From: an uncultured Candidatus Melainabacteria bacterium
GTDB lineage: Bacteria > Cyanobacteriota > Vampirovibrionia > Gastranaerophilales > Gastranaerophilaceae
Direction of reading: 5' to 3'
Assembly: GCA_947525005.1 (NCBI GenBank)
Contig: CANNUY010000012.1
Span: 1 to 62,131, forward strand
Length of the DNA stretch: 62,131 nucleotides
In this document: positions 52,166 through 60,026 of the stretch, piece after piece
How positions within the stretch are numbered: the first letter of the stretch is position 1
Layout of the letters: each line of letters begins with the position of its first letter
The notes under the pieces: generated by a model
Told to the model about the DNA's origin: nothing
The model's input: the letters and a program-made list of their open reading frames with translations, nothing else
Database searches by the model: none
Translations under genes and position numbers: made by a program

Positions 52166-52519
52166 TTAAGCCATTTTTAATTGAATCTTGTAACCTAAAC
52201 CATTTAATAATTTTAAAGTTGTACTTATTTTAGGTTGCACCTTTCCATTAAGTATATCTGACAAATTACTTCTATCCATTTTTAATTCTCTTGCCAAAGA
52301 AGAAATAGCACCACGACCACGAGCTTTTACTACATATTGCAAAGAACGAATAAACGCATTTATATTACCATCTTGTGCGAATTCTTCAAGAGATGTTTCA
52401 AGATAAATCCTTTGATAATTTTCATCTTTTAATTTCTCATGCATATAATCATCATGATTTATCGTATTAGCTTTTATTTTATTCATATCTAAATTATATT
52501 TTTCTATAAAATCTGTCAT
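52166..52519 (-). CDS. Antitoxin of RelE/HigB-type TA pair (HTH, addiction module antidote)
   Basis: 117 residues. The C-terminal half is an XRE-like HTH: RGAISSLARELKMDRSNLSD then ILNGKVQPKISTTLKLLNGLGYKI, typical of the TIGR02684 addiction module antidote family. The N-terminal half (LKDENYQRIYLETSLEEFAQDGNINAFIRSL) is the segment that normally binds the toxin. Its start overlaps the toxin stop by 4 nt (ATGA). It probably also represses the operon at the dyad in the promoter. Confidence 0.88.
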   Translation of the reverse strand: MTDFIEKYNLDMNKIKANTINHDDYMHEKLKDENYQRIYLETSLEEFAQDGNINAFIRSLQYVVKARGRGAISSLARELKMDRSNLSDILNGKVQPKISTTLKLLNGLGYKIQLKMA

Positions 52520-52860
52520 TTCGAATTCCTTTCAATAAAATCTTCAAGGTATTTTTCTGCTTGTTTAATAACTCTTTTTTGATTACCTTTATCACTTCCT
52601 GCGATGATAATTATTACCACATTAGTTAAATCTTTATAATAAACTCTATATCCTTTACCAATAAAGAATCTTAACTCCGAAAGCAAACTATTAGAAAGTT
52701 TTTTGTGATCACCGTACAAACCATCAATTAATCTTTCTATACGACTATCAATTATTGATTTAGTTTTATTATCTAATGACTCCCGCCATTCATCAAATGG
52801 ACAACGTCCATCAATCGTTTTGTAATATACAATACATTTTGAATATTCATTATCCATCAT
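52516..52860 (-). CDS. Toxin of RelE/HigB-type TA pair
   Basis: 114 residues, RelE/ParE superfamily of the phage Gp49-like kind (PF05973). Blocks: CPFDEWRESLDNKTKSIIDSRI near 20, LSELRFFIGKGYRVYYKD near 62-79, and VIIIIAGSDKGNQKRVIKQAE near 84-104, the usual core strand and helix. Members act as mRNA interferases, often at the ribosome. The order toxin-antitoxin is that of higBA. The start ATGATG is preceded by AGGTGA. The promoter and operator are at 52877-52905. Confidence 0.9.
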   Translation of the reverse strand: MMDNEYSKCIVYYKTIDGRCPFDEWRESLDNKTKSIIDSRIERLIDGLYGDHKKLSNSLLSELRFFIGKGYRVYYKDLTNVVIIIIAGSDKGNQKRVIKQAEKYLEDFIERNSK

Positions 52861-52876
52861 AGATTCACCTACTATT

Positions 52877-52905
52877 ATTGTAGGCTATATCCTACAATTT
52901 GTCAA
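52877..52905 (-). promoter_or_regulatory. TA operon promoter with overlapping operator
   Basis: Minus strand TTGACA (52905-52900), 17-nt spacer, TACAAT (52882-52877). A perfect dyad ATTGTAGG-CTATAT-CCTACAAT (52877-52884 and 52891-52898) covers the -10 and most of the spacer, a classic place for autoregulation by the antitoxin. Confidence 0.75.
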
Positions 52906-53074
52906 CTGATAAAAATTCTTAAATATCTCTCTTATCAACCCTAAAACAACCTCTGCATACTCAATATATCTAAACAATTTACCATTTTTATCTCCTTATA
53001 TAATTATACTAACAAGAAGAATTAGCCATAACAAATACTTATAACCTATATTGATTTATGCTCAAAAAGTATTA

Positions 53075-53923
53075 CTAATTAACAAGTTTAACTTCATACT
53101 CATCGTTATTAAATTCAATAGTAATCTTTATCAATTCACCTTTATAACCTTGTGGTGGAGTTTTATAAACAGGCAATCTCATCATCATTTTATAAACTTC
53201 GTCATTCAAAGATTTGTTATCTGATTGAAAAATAAATGCTCTATTTATCAACTTACCTTCTGAATTCACAGAGAACTGTATTCCACATTTTCCTGAACCA
53301 TTGATTTGAGAATAATTCAGTTTTGAAAATAGTGCATTTCTTAATCTATATTTATAATTTAAAACCTCTGTAGAATTCGCAACAGTTTTTGTTGCAGGCT
53401 TTTTAACCACATTAGTAGTTGTTGTTTTTTTAGTGGTTTGAGTTTGTTTATTACTTGTTGCAGTAGGAGTTGTCTTTGTCACAGTCTTTGTTTGAACAGT
53501 TTTCTTTTGCTGAACTGTTTTTTGTTGAACAGGTTCTGATTTAGGCTTAAACCATTGTGTCAAAGTTTTTTGAGGTTCAGATTTTTCTTCAACAACCGTT
53601 GTTTCGGTCGATTCAACCGTTTTAACTTTCACAGGGGTATTATCCCAAAATGTTTCGATATCAGGGATTTGTTTTTCATTAATCGGTTTTGTAACCTTAC
53701 GAGTAACAGTTTCTTCCTGTGGTTTTGGATTAGCAAAAAATATCAAAACCAAAAGTGATAAAATCAAACACCCAACCAAAACCCAAATAGATGAATCAAC
53801 ATTAACTGGCTTAAGTTTAAACTCTTTTTTTTCTTCTTTTATTTCTATAAAACGATCATTTCCACAATCACAATAATCTGGTTTTGTTTTATACTCTGCT
53901 CCACAATCACTACATTTATACAT
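53075..53923 (-). CDS. TonB-like protein with N-terminal zinc ribbon
   Basis: 282 residues in four parts: a zinc ribbon (CSDCGAEYKTKPDYCDC, four Cys at about 4-19), a transmembrane helix (about 46-64, VLVGCLILSLLVLIFF), a Thr/Lys/Gln/Pro-rich periplasmic linker (about 70-190) and a TonB-type C-terminal domain (about 190-282, with FSVNSEGKLINRAFIF and LPVYKTPPQGYKGELIKITIEF). The cytosolic zinc ribbon is unusual for TonB. It starts 2 nt after the previous stop. It probably couples the inner membrane to an outer-membrane partner. Confidence 0.8.
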   Translation of the reverse strand: MYKCSDCGAEYKTKPDYCDCGNDRFIEIKEEKKEFKLKPVNVDSSIWVLVGCLILSLLVLIFFANPKPQEETVTRKVTKPINEKQIPDIETFWDNTPVKVKTVESTETTVVEEKSEPQKTLTQWFKPKSEPVQQKTVQQKKTVQTKTVTKTTPTATSNKQTQTTKKTTTTNVVKKPATKTVANSTEVLNYKYRLRNALFSKLNYSQINGSGKCGIQFSVNSEGKLINRAFIFQSDNKSLNDEVYKMMMRLPVYKTPPQGYKGELIKITIEFNNDEYEVKLVN

Positions 53924-53925
53924 AA

Positions 53926-54717
53926 TTATCTATACCTTTTCACTTTTTCATAATCTGAATAATCCTCAGGAGTACTATATTTAGCAGTTCTTGATATTAT
54001 AAACCCACCTGATACATTAGTTATAACACGTTTTGTTCCTGTTGGAAAATTCAAAATCGGCTTATGACTATAACTTGCTAAAACAGGTTTAATCTTTCTA
54101 ACACCATAATCTGTATAATTTGAGTTTGGTGACCAAACCTTTATATTTGACATATTACCATACTTATCAACTGTAAACGAGAACTTGAATATTGTTCCTA
54201 ATGGTGCAGACATAGGTGAAGAATCTCTCATAACTTGGTTTTGAAGATTACTTCTCCATTTGTTCCATGCAATAATTTCTTCTTCTTCAGTCAACTCATG
54301 TTTCTTCGCTGGAGTTGGATGTTCAACTGTTTTATTAGGAACTGACTTAACTTGTTGCTTTGGCTGAGTTTTAACAGGAGTTGTAACCTGTTTTTGCGCA
54401 GGTTGTTGAACTTTCACAGGCACAGAAGTTTGTACATTTATTTTTGTTTGAACAGGTTGATTTGGCACTCCAACAGTCTTTATAGGTTGTTGTACTGTAT
54501 TTGTTTGAACGGAGTCAATCGCACCTACCTTAACAGGAGATGTATCAACATTAGAAAACCCCACATTACTAGTCGGAATTTCTTCTTCTACAAATGTGTG
54601 ATACTCATCTGTAAACATAGTTTGTTTATGTAATCTAGGCTGTCTAACACCAATAATAAGCGTTATCAGAGTTAGCAATCCAATTAAAATTATTGCAACT
54701 AACTTTAATCGTCCCAT
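53926..54717 (-). CDS. TonB/TolA-like envelope protein
   Basis: 263 residues: short basic N-terminus, one transmembrane helix (about 5-23, LVAIILIGLLTLITLIIGV), a Gln/Val/Pro/Thr-rich linker (about 60-140) and a C-terminal domain (about 150-235; WRSNLQNQVMRDSSPMSAP, FKFSFTVDKYGNMSNIKVWS) that resembles TonB/TolA C-terminal folds. AAGGTGAT precedes the ATG. It lies 8 nt after the FHA-like gene and 2 nt before the next TonB-like gene: two TonB-like proteins in tandem. Confidence 0.75.
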   Translation of the reverse strand: MGRLKLVAIILIGLLTLITLIIGVRQPRLHKQTMFTDEYHTFVEEEIPTSNVGFSNVDTSPVKVGAIDSVQTNTVQQPIKTVGVPNQPVQTKINVQTSVPVKVQQPAQKQVTTPVKTQPKQQVKSVPNKTVEHPTPAKKHELTEEEEIIAWNKWRSNLQNQVMRDSSPMSAPLGTIFKFSFTVDKYGNMSNIKVWSPNSNYTDYGVRKIKPVLASYSHKPILNFPTGTKRVITNVSGGFIISRTAKYSTPEDYSDYEKVKRYR

Positions 54718-54725
54718 TTATCACC

Positions 54726-56243
54726 TTAATCTTTGTCAATTTTTGCAATAAGTTCTTCACTTGCATAAATATCAAACTTAGTTTGACTAAGCATATAAGT
54801 TTCTGCAATTAATAAAGCAGTTGGAACTAATGCTGCAATTATACTAAGCAAAATACCTTGTAAATCACCACCAATTTCAGTAAAGAAATACGATGTATTC
54901 ATAGTGAATTCAATAAAAATAATTGAACAACCGATAACCAATGAACGAACTTTTTCAGCTTCAAGCTTTGTAACACCTTGAAGTCCGAAGATATCAACAC
55001 CGTGAACTAGATAATTACTAAATCCGTCTTGTTTTATAACATCAGATGCTTGAATTTTTCTTGAAGATAAGAATGCGTTTACAAAAGCAAAGAACGCAAA
55101 AACAATCATAAATGATGCTAACACAAGAAATACAGGACTAAATCTCAATCCTGAAATTCTCACCCAACCTGCTGCATCAGGGAAACAACTTGCCAAAGTA
55201 TTTGAAACACCATAAGCCAAGAATGGTGCTGTCAAAATACCTAAAATTGTCTCACCGATTGATTTTAATTGAAGATTAAATAATTTATCTTTTATATTTT
55301 GAATTTTTGTAGAACTCATTGAATTAATATAGTTATCAATCCATCTTCTATATTCATTTATCACAAGTTCAAAATCTTCTCTATATTCATATTTATTAAG
55401 CTCATAAGACAAAGAATGACCTGTACTTTTGAAATATCCGCAAGCAATAGAAAGCACAACTGTTAATCCTACAAAGAATAATGATATCAATACTGCAAAG
55501 ATGATATTAACATTTAAATAATATAACAAGTTAATTATATACATGCCTGCGAAAAATGGTAAAGGAATAGCAATCAAAAGCGATTGAGCCAACATAGTTG
55601 CAGGATTTGAATGTGTTCTATTTTGAAAATATGTATAAACACCTTGTTTTAATGTCAAAGCTAAACCATAAACAATCAATGCAAAAATTGCTAATATCTT
55701 TATATTTGTTGGAAGATGAATAAAGTTTTTTGTTTCTTCAATCTCTAATCCTGTTAAATAATTAGCCACACCAAACGCAGTTACAAAAGAGCATAAAAAC
55801 AACGAAATGTGGACTAAAACAGATTCCTTAAAATTCAAAGAAAGTCTATTTTTAATATCGTTTATCGCAAAACCTGTTTGTTTTACTACACCAACTCTTT
55901 TTGTTTCTATTTCTTCTTTAATTTTATCAGCCTCTGTAACAGCAAAAGAAGGTGCATCTGCAACTATTTTTATAGATAAAAATTCATCACTTCCACCAAA
56001 CATCAACTTGGCAATTTTTTCAATCTCAAGTTTTTGACCGATTGGGTTACCTTTAAACATAATTTGCTGATTATTAAAAGTGTTTAAGACAGTACATTTT
56101 GACGATTTTGCATCGTATTGTAGTGTTAAAACAAACTCATAACCAACATCTAATGTAACATCACAACTAGGATTAGAACCGACATTTATTATTTCTTGAT
56201 TAAAGGTTTTTTCACTATTTTTAGATGTAATTGTAATCGCCAT
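54726..56243 (-). CDS. Membrane protein with N-terminal FHA-like domain
   Basis: 505 residues. Residues 1-95 fit an FHA/beta-sandwich domain (NVGSNPSCDVTL, then strands, ending FLSIKIV), though the SxxH phosphothreonine contact is not evident. A charged linker follows. From about 140 there are eight or so hydrophobic helices in two groups (140-290 and 345-490) around a soluble helical stretch (about 290-340, EYREDFELVINEYRRWIDNY). I do not recognise the membrane part; it is not a clear ExbB/MotA. AAAGGATAC is the SD. It lies between a VWA gene (44 nt) and the TonB-like genes, so it may be the inner-membrane core of this cluster. Confidence 0.7.
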   Translation of the reverse strand: MAITITSKNSEKTFNQEIINVGSNPSCDVTLDVGYEFVLTLQYDAKSSKCTVLNTFNNQQIMFKGNPIGQKLEIEKIAKLMFGGSDEFLSIKIVADAPSFAVTEADKIKEEIETKRVGVVKQTGFAINDIKNRLSLNFKESVLVHISLFLCSFVTAFGVANYLTGLEIEETKNFIHLPTNIKILAIFALIVYGLALTLKQGVYTYFQNRTHSNPATMLAQSLLIAIPLPFFAGMYIINLLYYLNVNIIFAVLISLFFVGLTVVLSIACGYFKSTGHSLSYELNKYEYREDFELVINEYRRWIDNYINSMSSTKIQNIKDKLFNLQLKSIGETILGILTAPFLAYGVSNTLASCFPDAAGWVRISGLRFSPVFLVLASFMIVFAFFAFVNAFLSSRKIQASDVIKQDGFSNYLVHGVDIFGLQGVTKLEAEKVRSLVIGCSIIFIEFTMNTSYFFTEIGGDLQGILLSIIAALVPTALLIAETYMLSQTKFDIYASEELIAKIDKD

Positions 56244-56287
56244 ATATACTAAGTATCCTTTCTTGTATAACCAATATTATATTTATA

Positions 56288-56956
56288 CTATCTTCCTAAT
56301 GCATCAATAAATTTTCTCAACGATTTATCAACATTTTGTTCAGGTGCAAGAACAAGTTTATGCTCGCCCAAAACAGGACCTAATTTTTCTTTCACCATAT
56401 CCAATTTTTGAGGATGTGCATATAAAAACATCATCACTAAATCAGGAGCATACTGTCTTACCTTTGAAACATTGGTTGGTAAAGTATCCCAATTAATTTG
56501 TTTTGAAGTATCACCTTCATTTTCCAAATCACCAATAACAACCACTGCAGGAGTATAGCCATCTTGCCTCATTGTTAAAGCATAATTAAATGCTTTTTTC
56601 AAACCTTCACCATAAGCTGTCCCTAAAGCTTCTGGCTCATATTTAGTAAAAGCTTCCATTGATTTATTTATCGCACTTGAACTTTGAGCAGAACCTTCAT
56701 AAATCATATATGCGTCCTGAGAAACTTTAATTATCTTAATTTGATCTTCTGGATCAAGTTGAGCGCATATTTGTTTTAAAAACTTCTTTTGCTCGGGCAA
56801 CTGTTTCTGATTTGATGCTGATGAATCAACCACAAACATAATTGCAGCTGGTTTAAAATCATCAACCTTTATATTCTTTAAACCTGAATACAAAAGTTTC
56901 AAGACTACACTTGCACATAAAATTATAATTCCTATTGTTATTATTCTTTTATTCAT
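56288..56956 (-). CDS. Membrane-anchored von Willebrand factor A protein
   Basis: 222 residues. An N-terminal transmembrane anchor (about 4-22, RIITIGIIILCASVVLKLL) and a VWA domain with MIDAS residues D44-x-S46-x-S48 (VVDSSASNQ), the Thr in LGTAYGEGLKKA near 117 and the Asp in VVIGDLENEGD near 141. The metal site looks intact, so it can bind partners through Mg/Mn. The domain is likely periplasmic. SD AGGAAAAGAG. First gene of a probable four-gene operon (VWA, FHA-like, two TonB-like). Confidence 0.85.
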   Translation of the reverse strand: MNKRIITIGIIILCASVVLKLLYSGLKNIKVDDFKPAAIMFVVDSSASNQKQLPEQKKFLKQICAQLDPEDQIKIIKVSQDAYMIYEGSAQSSSAINKSMEAFTKYEPEALGTAYGEGLKKAFNYALTMRQDGYTPAVVVIGDLENEGDTSKQINWDTLPTNVSKVRQYAPDLVMMFLYAHPQKLDMVKEKLGPVLGEHKLVLAPEQNVDKSLRKFIDALGR

Positions 56957-57064
56957 TTTCTCTTTTCCTATTAAAATCTTTTTTATATAATAACATATTT
57001 TTTTGTATATGTTACAATATCCACTGATTTAATAAGAATTAATTTAAAATTCTTTATATTTATC

Positions 57065-57727
57065 TTATTTAAAAAGCATCTTCAATGATTTATCAGTATT
57101 TATCGTTACATAACCAACAACCATTTTTTTAGATTTATTATTAGTTTTCAAATAAAGGTTAAAGTGTCCAAAAACACCTGTAACGCTACTATTTGCTGTT
57201 CTTCTTAGAGCAAGCATATCAATATAATCAATTTTATCAAGACTATAATCTTGTTTTTTATCGTTTAATAACAACACACCATTTTTATCAACTCTAACAA
57301 ATCTTATTTTTGCTTTTCTCAACTCAGCAGAAGTCAGCCTCGTTCTGTCGCCATCAGACTCCAATGATTTTAAATCAGCAAAAAGCGTATTTTTTGTATC
57401 GTTTATTCCTAACAAATCTTTTGAAGTCCAATTTTTTGAAGGATTATCCTTTACCATAATATAATTTTTACCATCAATTTGAACTAAGTAAGGGTCTTTT
57501 AATGCATTTACAATTCTTCTAGTAACAGTTTTATTAAAACGATTTACATCATCGTTCCACATTTCAGAGAAAGATTTTGAATTTAAGATTATATAATCAC
57601 TGTTTCCTCTACACTTCACCGTTCCATCAACTTGGACAGACTGAGGTGATGTTATAGAAAAAATTTCTGTAGCATTACAATTCAAACCCAAACATAAAAG
57701 AGCAAGTAAACAAACAATTTTCTTCAT
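57065..57727 (-). CDS. Secreted hypothetical protein
   Basis: 220 residues. Signal peptide KKIVCLLALLCLGLNCNA. The mature part has no family I know; it contains an EF-hand-like or phosphotransfer-unlike loop LESDGDRTRLTSAELRKAKIRFVRVDKNGVLLLND (DxDxxxxTxxE near 126-135), which could bind calcium, followed by a beta-rich end. GGAGATTAG precedes the ATG by 5 nt. It is 70 nt downstream of the 274-residue gene and 108 nt upstream of the VWA gene, so it may be co-transcribed. Confidence 0.65.
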   Translation of the reverse strand: MKKIVCLLALLCLGLNCNATEIFSITSPQSVQVDGTVKCRGNSDYIILNSKSFSEMWNDDVNRFNKTVTRRIVNALKDPYLVQIDGKNYIMVKDNPSKNWTSKDLLGINDTKNTLFADLKSLESDGDRTRLTSAELRKAKIRFVRVDKNGVLLLNDKKQDYSLDKIDYIDMLALRRTANSSVTGVFGHFNLYLKTNNKSKKMVVGYVTINTDKSLKMLFK

Positions 57728-57797
57728 AATCTAATCTCCAAAATAATTACCTTCATTTATATAACGAAATTTGCACAATAATTGTTCATTTTTAATT

Positions 57798-58622
57798 TCA
57801 ATCAGAATAAACATTTGCATTCATAGGTTTTGTAAGCCTAACATTGATAATCGTTCCAGCAGGGATTTCGACATTCTCACCACGAGCAGTTGCAGCAGAA
57901 ACCAAACCACCTGCAGCACCCATACTTGCGCCCACAGCAAGCCCTCTAGTCACATCACCACCCGAAGCTAGTGCATACAAAACTCCCGTTGCGACACCTA
58001 CTAACGCACCTGATACAACTCTTATTGTAGACCTAGCTACTCTTTTTGTAGCTTTAGTTTTTATTTTTACAACATTTGCTGTTAATGGCAATTGTTCTCC
58101 ATTAGGCAATAGAATACTGTCAAAAGTTATAGACATCGTACCGTCAGCAAAGAACATGCCTGCTTTTTTCGTATCTAACGCTCTACCATAAACAACACTA
58201 CCTCGAGGAGCAATCAATTGTTGGTTATAAATCCAATCATCAACTAATGTACTTGCAATAGCATCACTATTTGCAAGACTACCAGAACTAATAGAAGACT
58301 GTAATGCAACGTCAAAAGATTGTCCCTCACTAACACGTACCACACCACCTTTAATTGTTTTTGTTGGTGTAGAAACAATATTTGTCTGAACAGAATTAAC
58401 AGACTCTATTTTTGTTTTTTTAGTACGCTTCTTTGCTTGTTCAACTTGTGGTTCAGTTTTTATTTCTGTTCTAGCTTTCAAAACACGTTCGGATTGATTA
58501 AATTTTTCTTGAGCTTCATCACTAAAATCATACATTGTATCTGCTAACACCATAGATGGTGCTAATAAGATTGATAGACATAGCAATAATGAAATAAAAG
58601 TTTTCAAACCTGTTTTAAGCAT
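57798..58622 (-). CDS. Exported protein with TrbI/TraB-like beta domain and glycine zipper
   Basis: 274 residues. Signal peptide LKTGLKTFISLLLCLSILL to about 27. A charged linker follows, then a beta domain (about 92-190: VSEGQSFDVALQSSISSG, LIAPRGSVVYGRALDTKK, SITFDSILLPNGEQLPL). Its order recalls the conjugation proteins TrbI/VirB10/TraB (PRGS and LPNG steps). Residues about 205-250 form a glycine zipper (GALVGVATGV, AVGASMGAAGGLVSAA). The end (IPAGTIINVRLTKPM) repeats the beta pattern. No SD; the -10 ends 6 nt before the ATG. No other conjugation gene is nearby. Confidence 0.7.
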   Translation of the reverse strand: MLKTGLKTFISLLLCLSILLAPSMVLADTMYDFSDEAQEKFNQSERVLKARTEIKTEPQVEQAKKRTKKTKIESVNSVQTNIVSTPTKTIKGGVVRVSEGQSFDVALQSSISSGSLANSDAIASTLVDDWIYNQQLIAPRGSVVYGRALDTKKAGMFFADGTMSITFDSILLPNGEQLPLTANVVKIKTKATKRVARSTIRVVSGALVGVATGVLYALASGGDVTRGLAVGASMGAAGGLVSAATARGENVEIPAGTIINVRLTKPMNANVYSD

Positions 58623-58628
58623 AATTTA

Positions 58629-58658
58629 ATAATAATGAATTTTTATAATAATTGTCAA
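58629..58658 (-). promoter_or_regulatory. Promoter of the TrbI-like gene (leaderless)
   Basis: Minus strand perfect TTGACA (58658-58653), 18-nt spacer, TATTAT (58634-58629), 6 nt before the ATG at 58622. Confidence 0.6.
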
Positions 58659-58729
58659 CATTAATATAACGAATTATATACAATAATTGTTCATTTTAAA
58701 TTAAATTATATGATTCTATAAATTTAAGC

Positions 58730-59872
58730 TTATTCGATTTCAGAATCCTTAGTTGCTTTAACCAACAAAGCTTTTGCATCGTCATCCTTACCATCTTTTA
58801 TTAATTCAATAAATTTTGCAGAATTAGGATCATCAGGATTAGCTTTCAATTTATTTGAAACAATTTGTTTCTTTAATTGTTTAAACTTATTATATGCAAA
58901 ACCTTCAACGTCACCCATAGTAACATCTGTTTCAATCTCGCCTTCTAAAGTTGAAACCGTTTTTGGAGAATCCCAAGCAACAGCATTTACAACTGCATTA
59001 ACATCTTTATGCGCCTTGTATCCGTTCCATTTATGCATATCATTTTCATCTATCTTTGCACCACCTTCGTGAACATAAGATTTTTCAAGGATTTTCAAAC
59101 CCTTATCATTTGCTATTACAGCACAGTCTGTAATTTGGTTATTTTCATCTTTATTTTTTTCTGCCCATTTTTTATCGACATACTCATCATCTGCAGAATA
59201 TTTACCATATTTTATAACTGCACTATCTCTATCTATTCTGAAATAGCCATCATTTTCCCAAATGTTTTTAACACCCAAGAAATATTCACCCTTTTCATCA
59301 GGTACAAGCTCAATATTGATTCCATCACGTTTACCAATATTTATCAAATCTTCTGTTGTCCTTGCATGAGTTAACATTGGAACAACTGTATAAACATTAT
59401 TTTTAAATTCCTCAGGGTCATCAGGCAAAGATTGACAGAAAGAAATACCTTTTCCTTTAATATTATCAGCCTTCAAAGGATTAAACAATTCTTGAGGAGT
59501 TGCCATCAAAACTTCTTCACGATTAGTTTTATCTAACGGACAAACTTTTCTCAAGTCTGCGATATTAGATTGAATTCTATCCATATAAGCATTGTAATAT
59601 CCCCAATCTCTATAATCACGAGATTTTGGTGGAGTTGCCATTTGATTTTTTAAATCTGCTTGTAATCGCTTAATTTCTGCTTTTGCAGTTTCTTTATCAA
59701 TAGGTTTTCCTGATTTACCAGTAATATTTGCTAACGCAACATCTGAATTTACAGATTTTGATTCTTTTTTATCTTGATTTGATACAGATTTATCTTCTTT
59801 TGAAACTTCAGGTTCACGACCGTTAAATTGAACATTACTAGCTTGAGCAGAAAAAGAATTGATTTTGAACAT
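58730..59872 (-). CDS. Tagged hypothetical protein
   Basis: 380 residues from the ATG at 59872, 8 nt after GGAG; an in-frame GTG nine nt earlier is less well placed. The leader is short: MFKINSFSAQASNVQFNG, ending in the V-x-F-x-G motif. A Lys/Ser/Asp-rich stretch follows (20-55), then a soluble alpha/beta body with many acidic residues. I recognise no family; segments such as FNPLKADNIKGKGISFCQSL and GDVEGFAYNKFKQLKKQ give no known signature. It is divergent from the tagged M29 gene at 60027, and the two share a 154-nt intergenic region. Confidence 0.65.
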   Translation of the reverse strand: MFKINSFSAQASNVQFNGREPEVSKEDKSVSNQDKKESKSVNSDVALANITGKSGKPIDKETAKAEIKRLQADLKNQMATPPKSRDYRDWGYYNAYMDRIQSNIADLRKVCPLDKTNREEVLMATPQELFNPLKADNIKGKGISFCQSLPDDPEEFKNNVYTVVPMLTHARTTEDLINIGKRDGINIELVPDEKGEYFLGVKNIWENDGYFRIDRDSAVIKYGKYSADDEYVDKKWAEKNKDENNQITDCAVIANDKGLKILEKSYVHEGGAKIDENDMHKWNGYKAHKDVNAVVNAVAWDSPKTVSTLEGEIETDVTMGDVEGFAYNKFKQLKKQIVSNKLKANPDDPNSAKFIELIKDGKDDDAKALLVKATKDSEIE

Positions 59873-60026
59873 AACACACACTCCATAATTTTTAATATAT
59901 ATTAGATATTAAGTATTTTTTTCATAAGAATTTGTTAATTTTAATATTTTTATTTACAAACTGTTTACATAGCAAAAAATTTTTTGTTTAATGTTTTAAA
60001 TAAAAAAATAACCTTAAGGAGAAAAA

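Noticed and set aside
54726..56243. The polytopic membrane protein as ExbB/TolQ or MotA
   Set aside because: It has about eight helices, an FHA-like N-terminus and none of the ExbB/TolQ signature; the TonB neighbours alone do not justify that name.
57065..57727. An EF-hand in the secreted 220-residue protein
   Set aside because: The acidic loop near 126-137 lacks the full DxDxDG...E spacing, so I only mention it as a possible calcium site.
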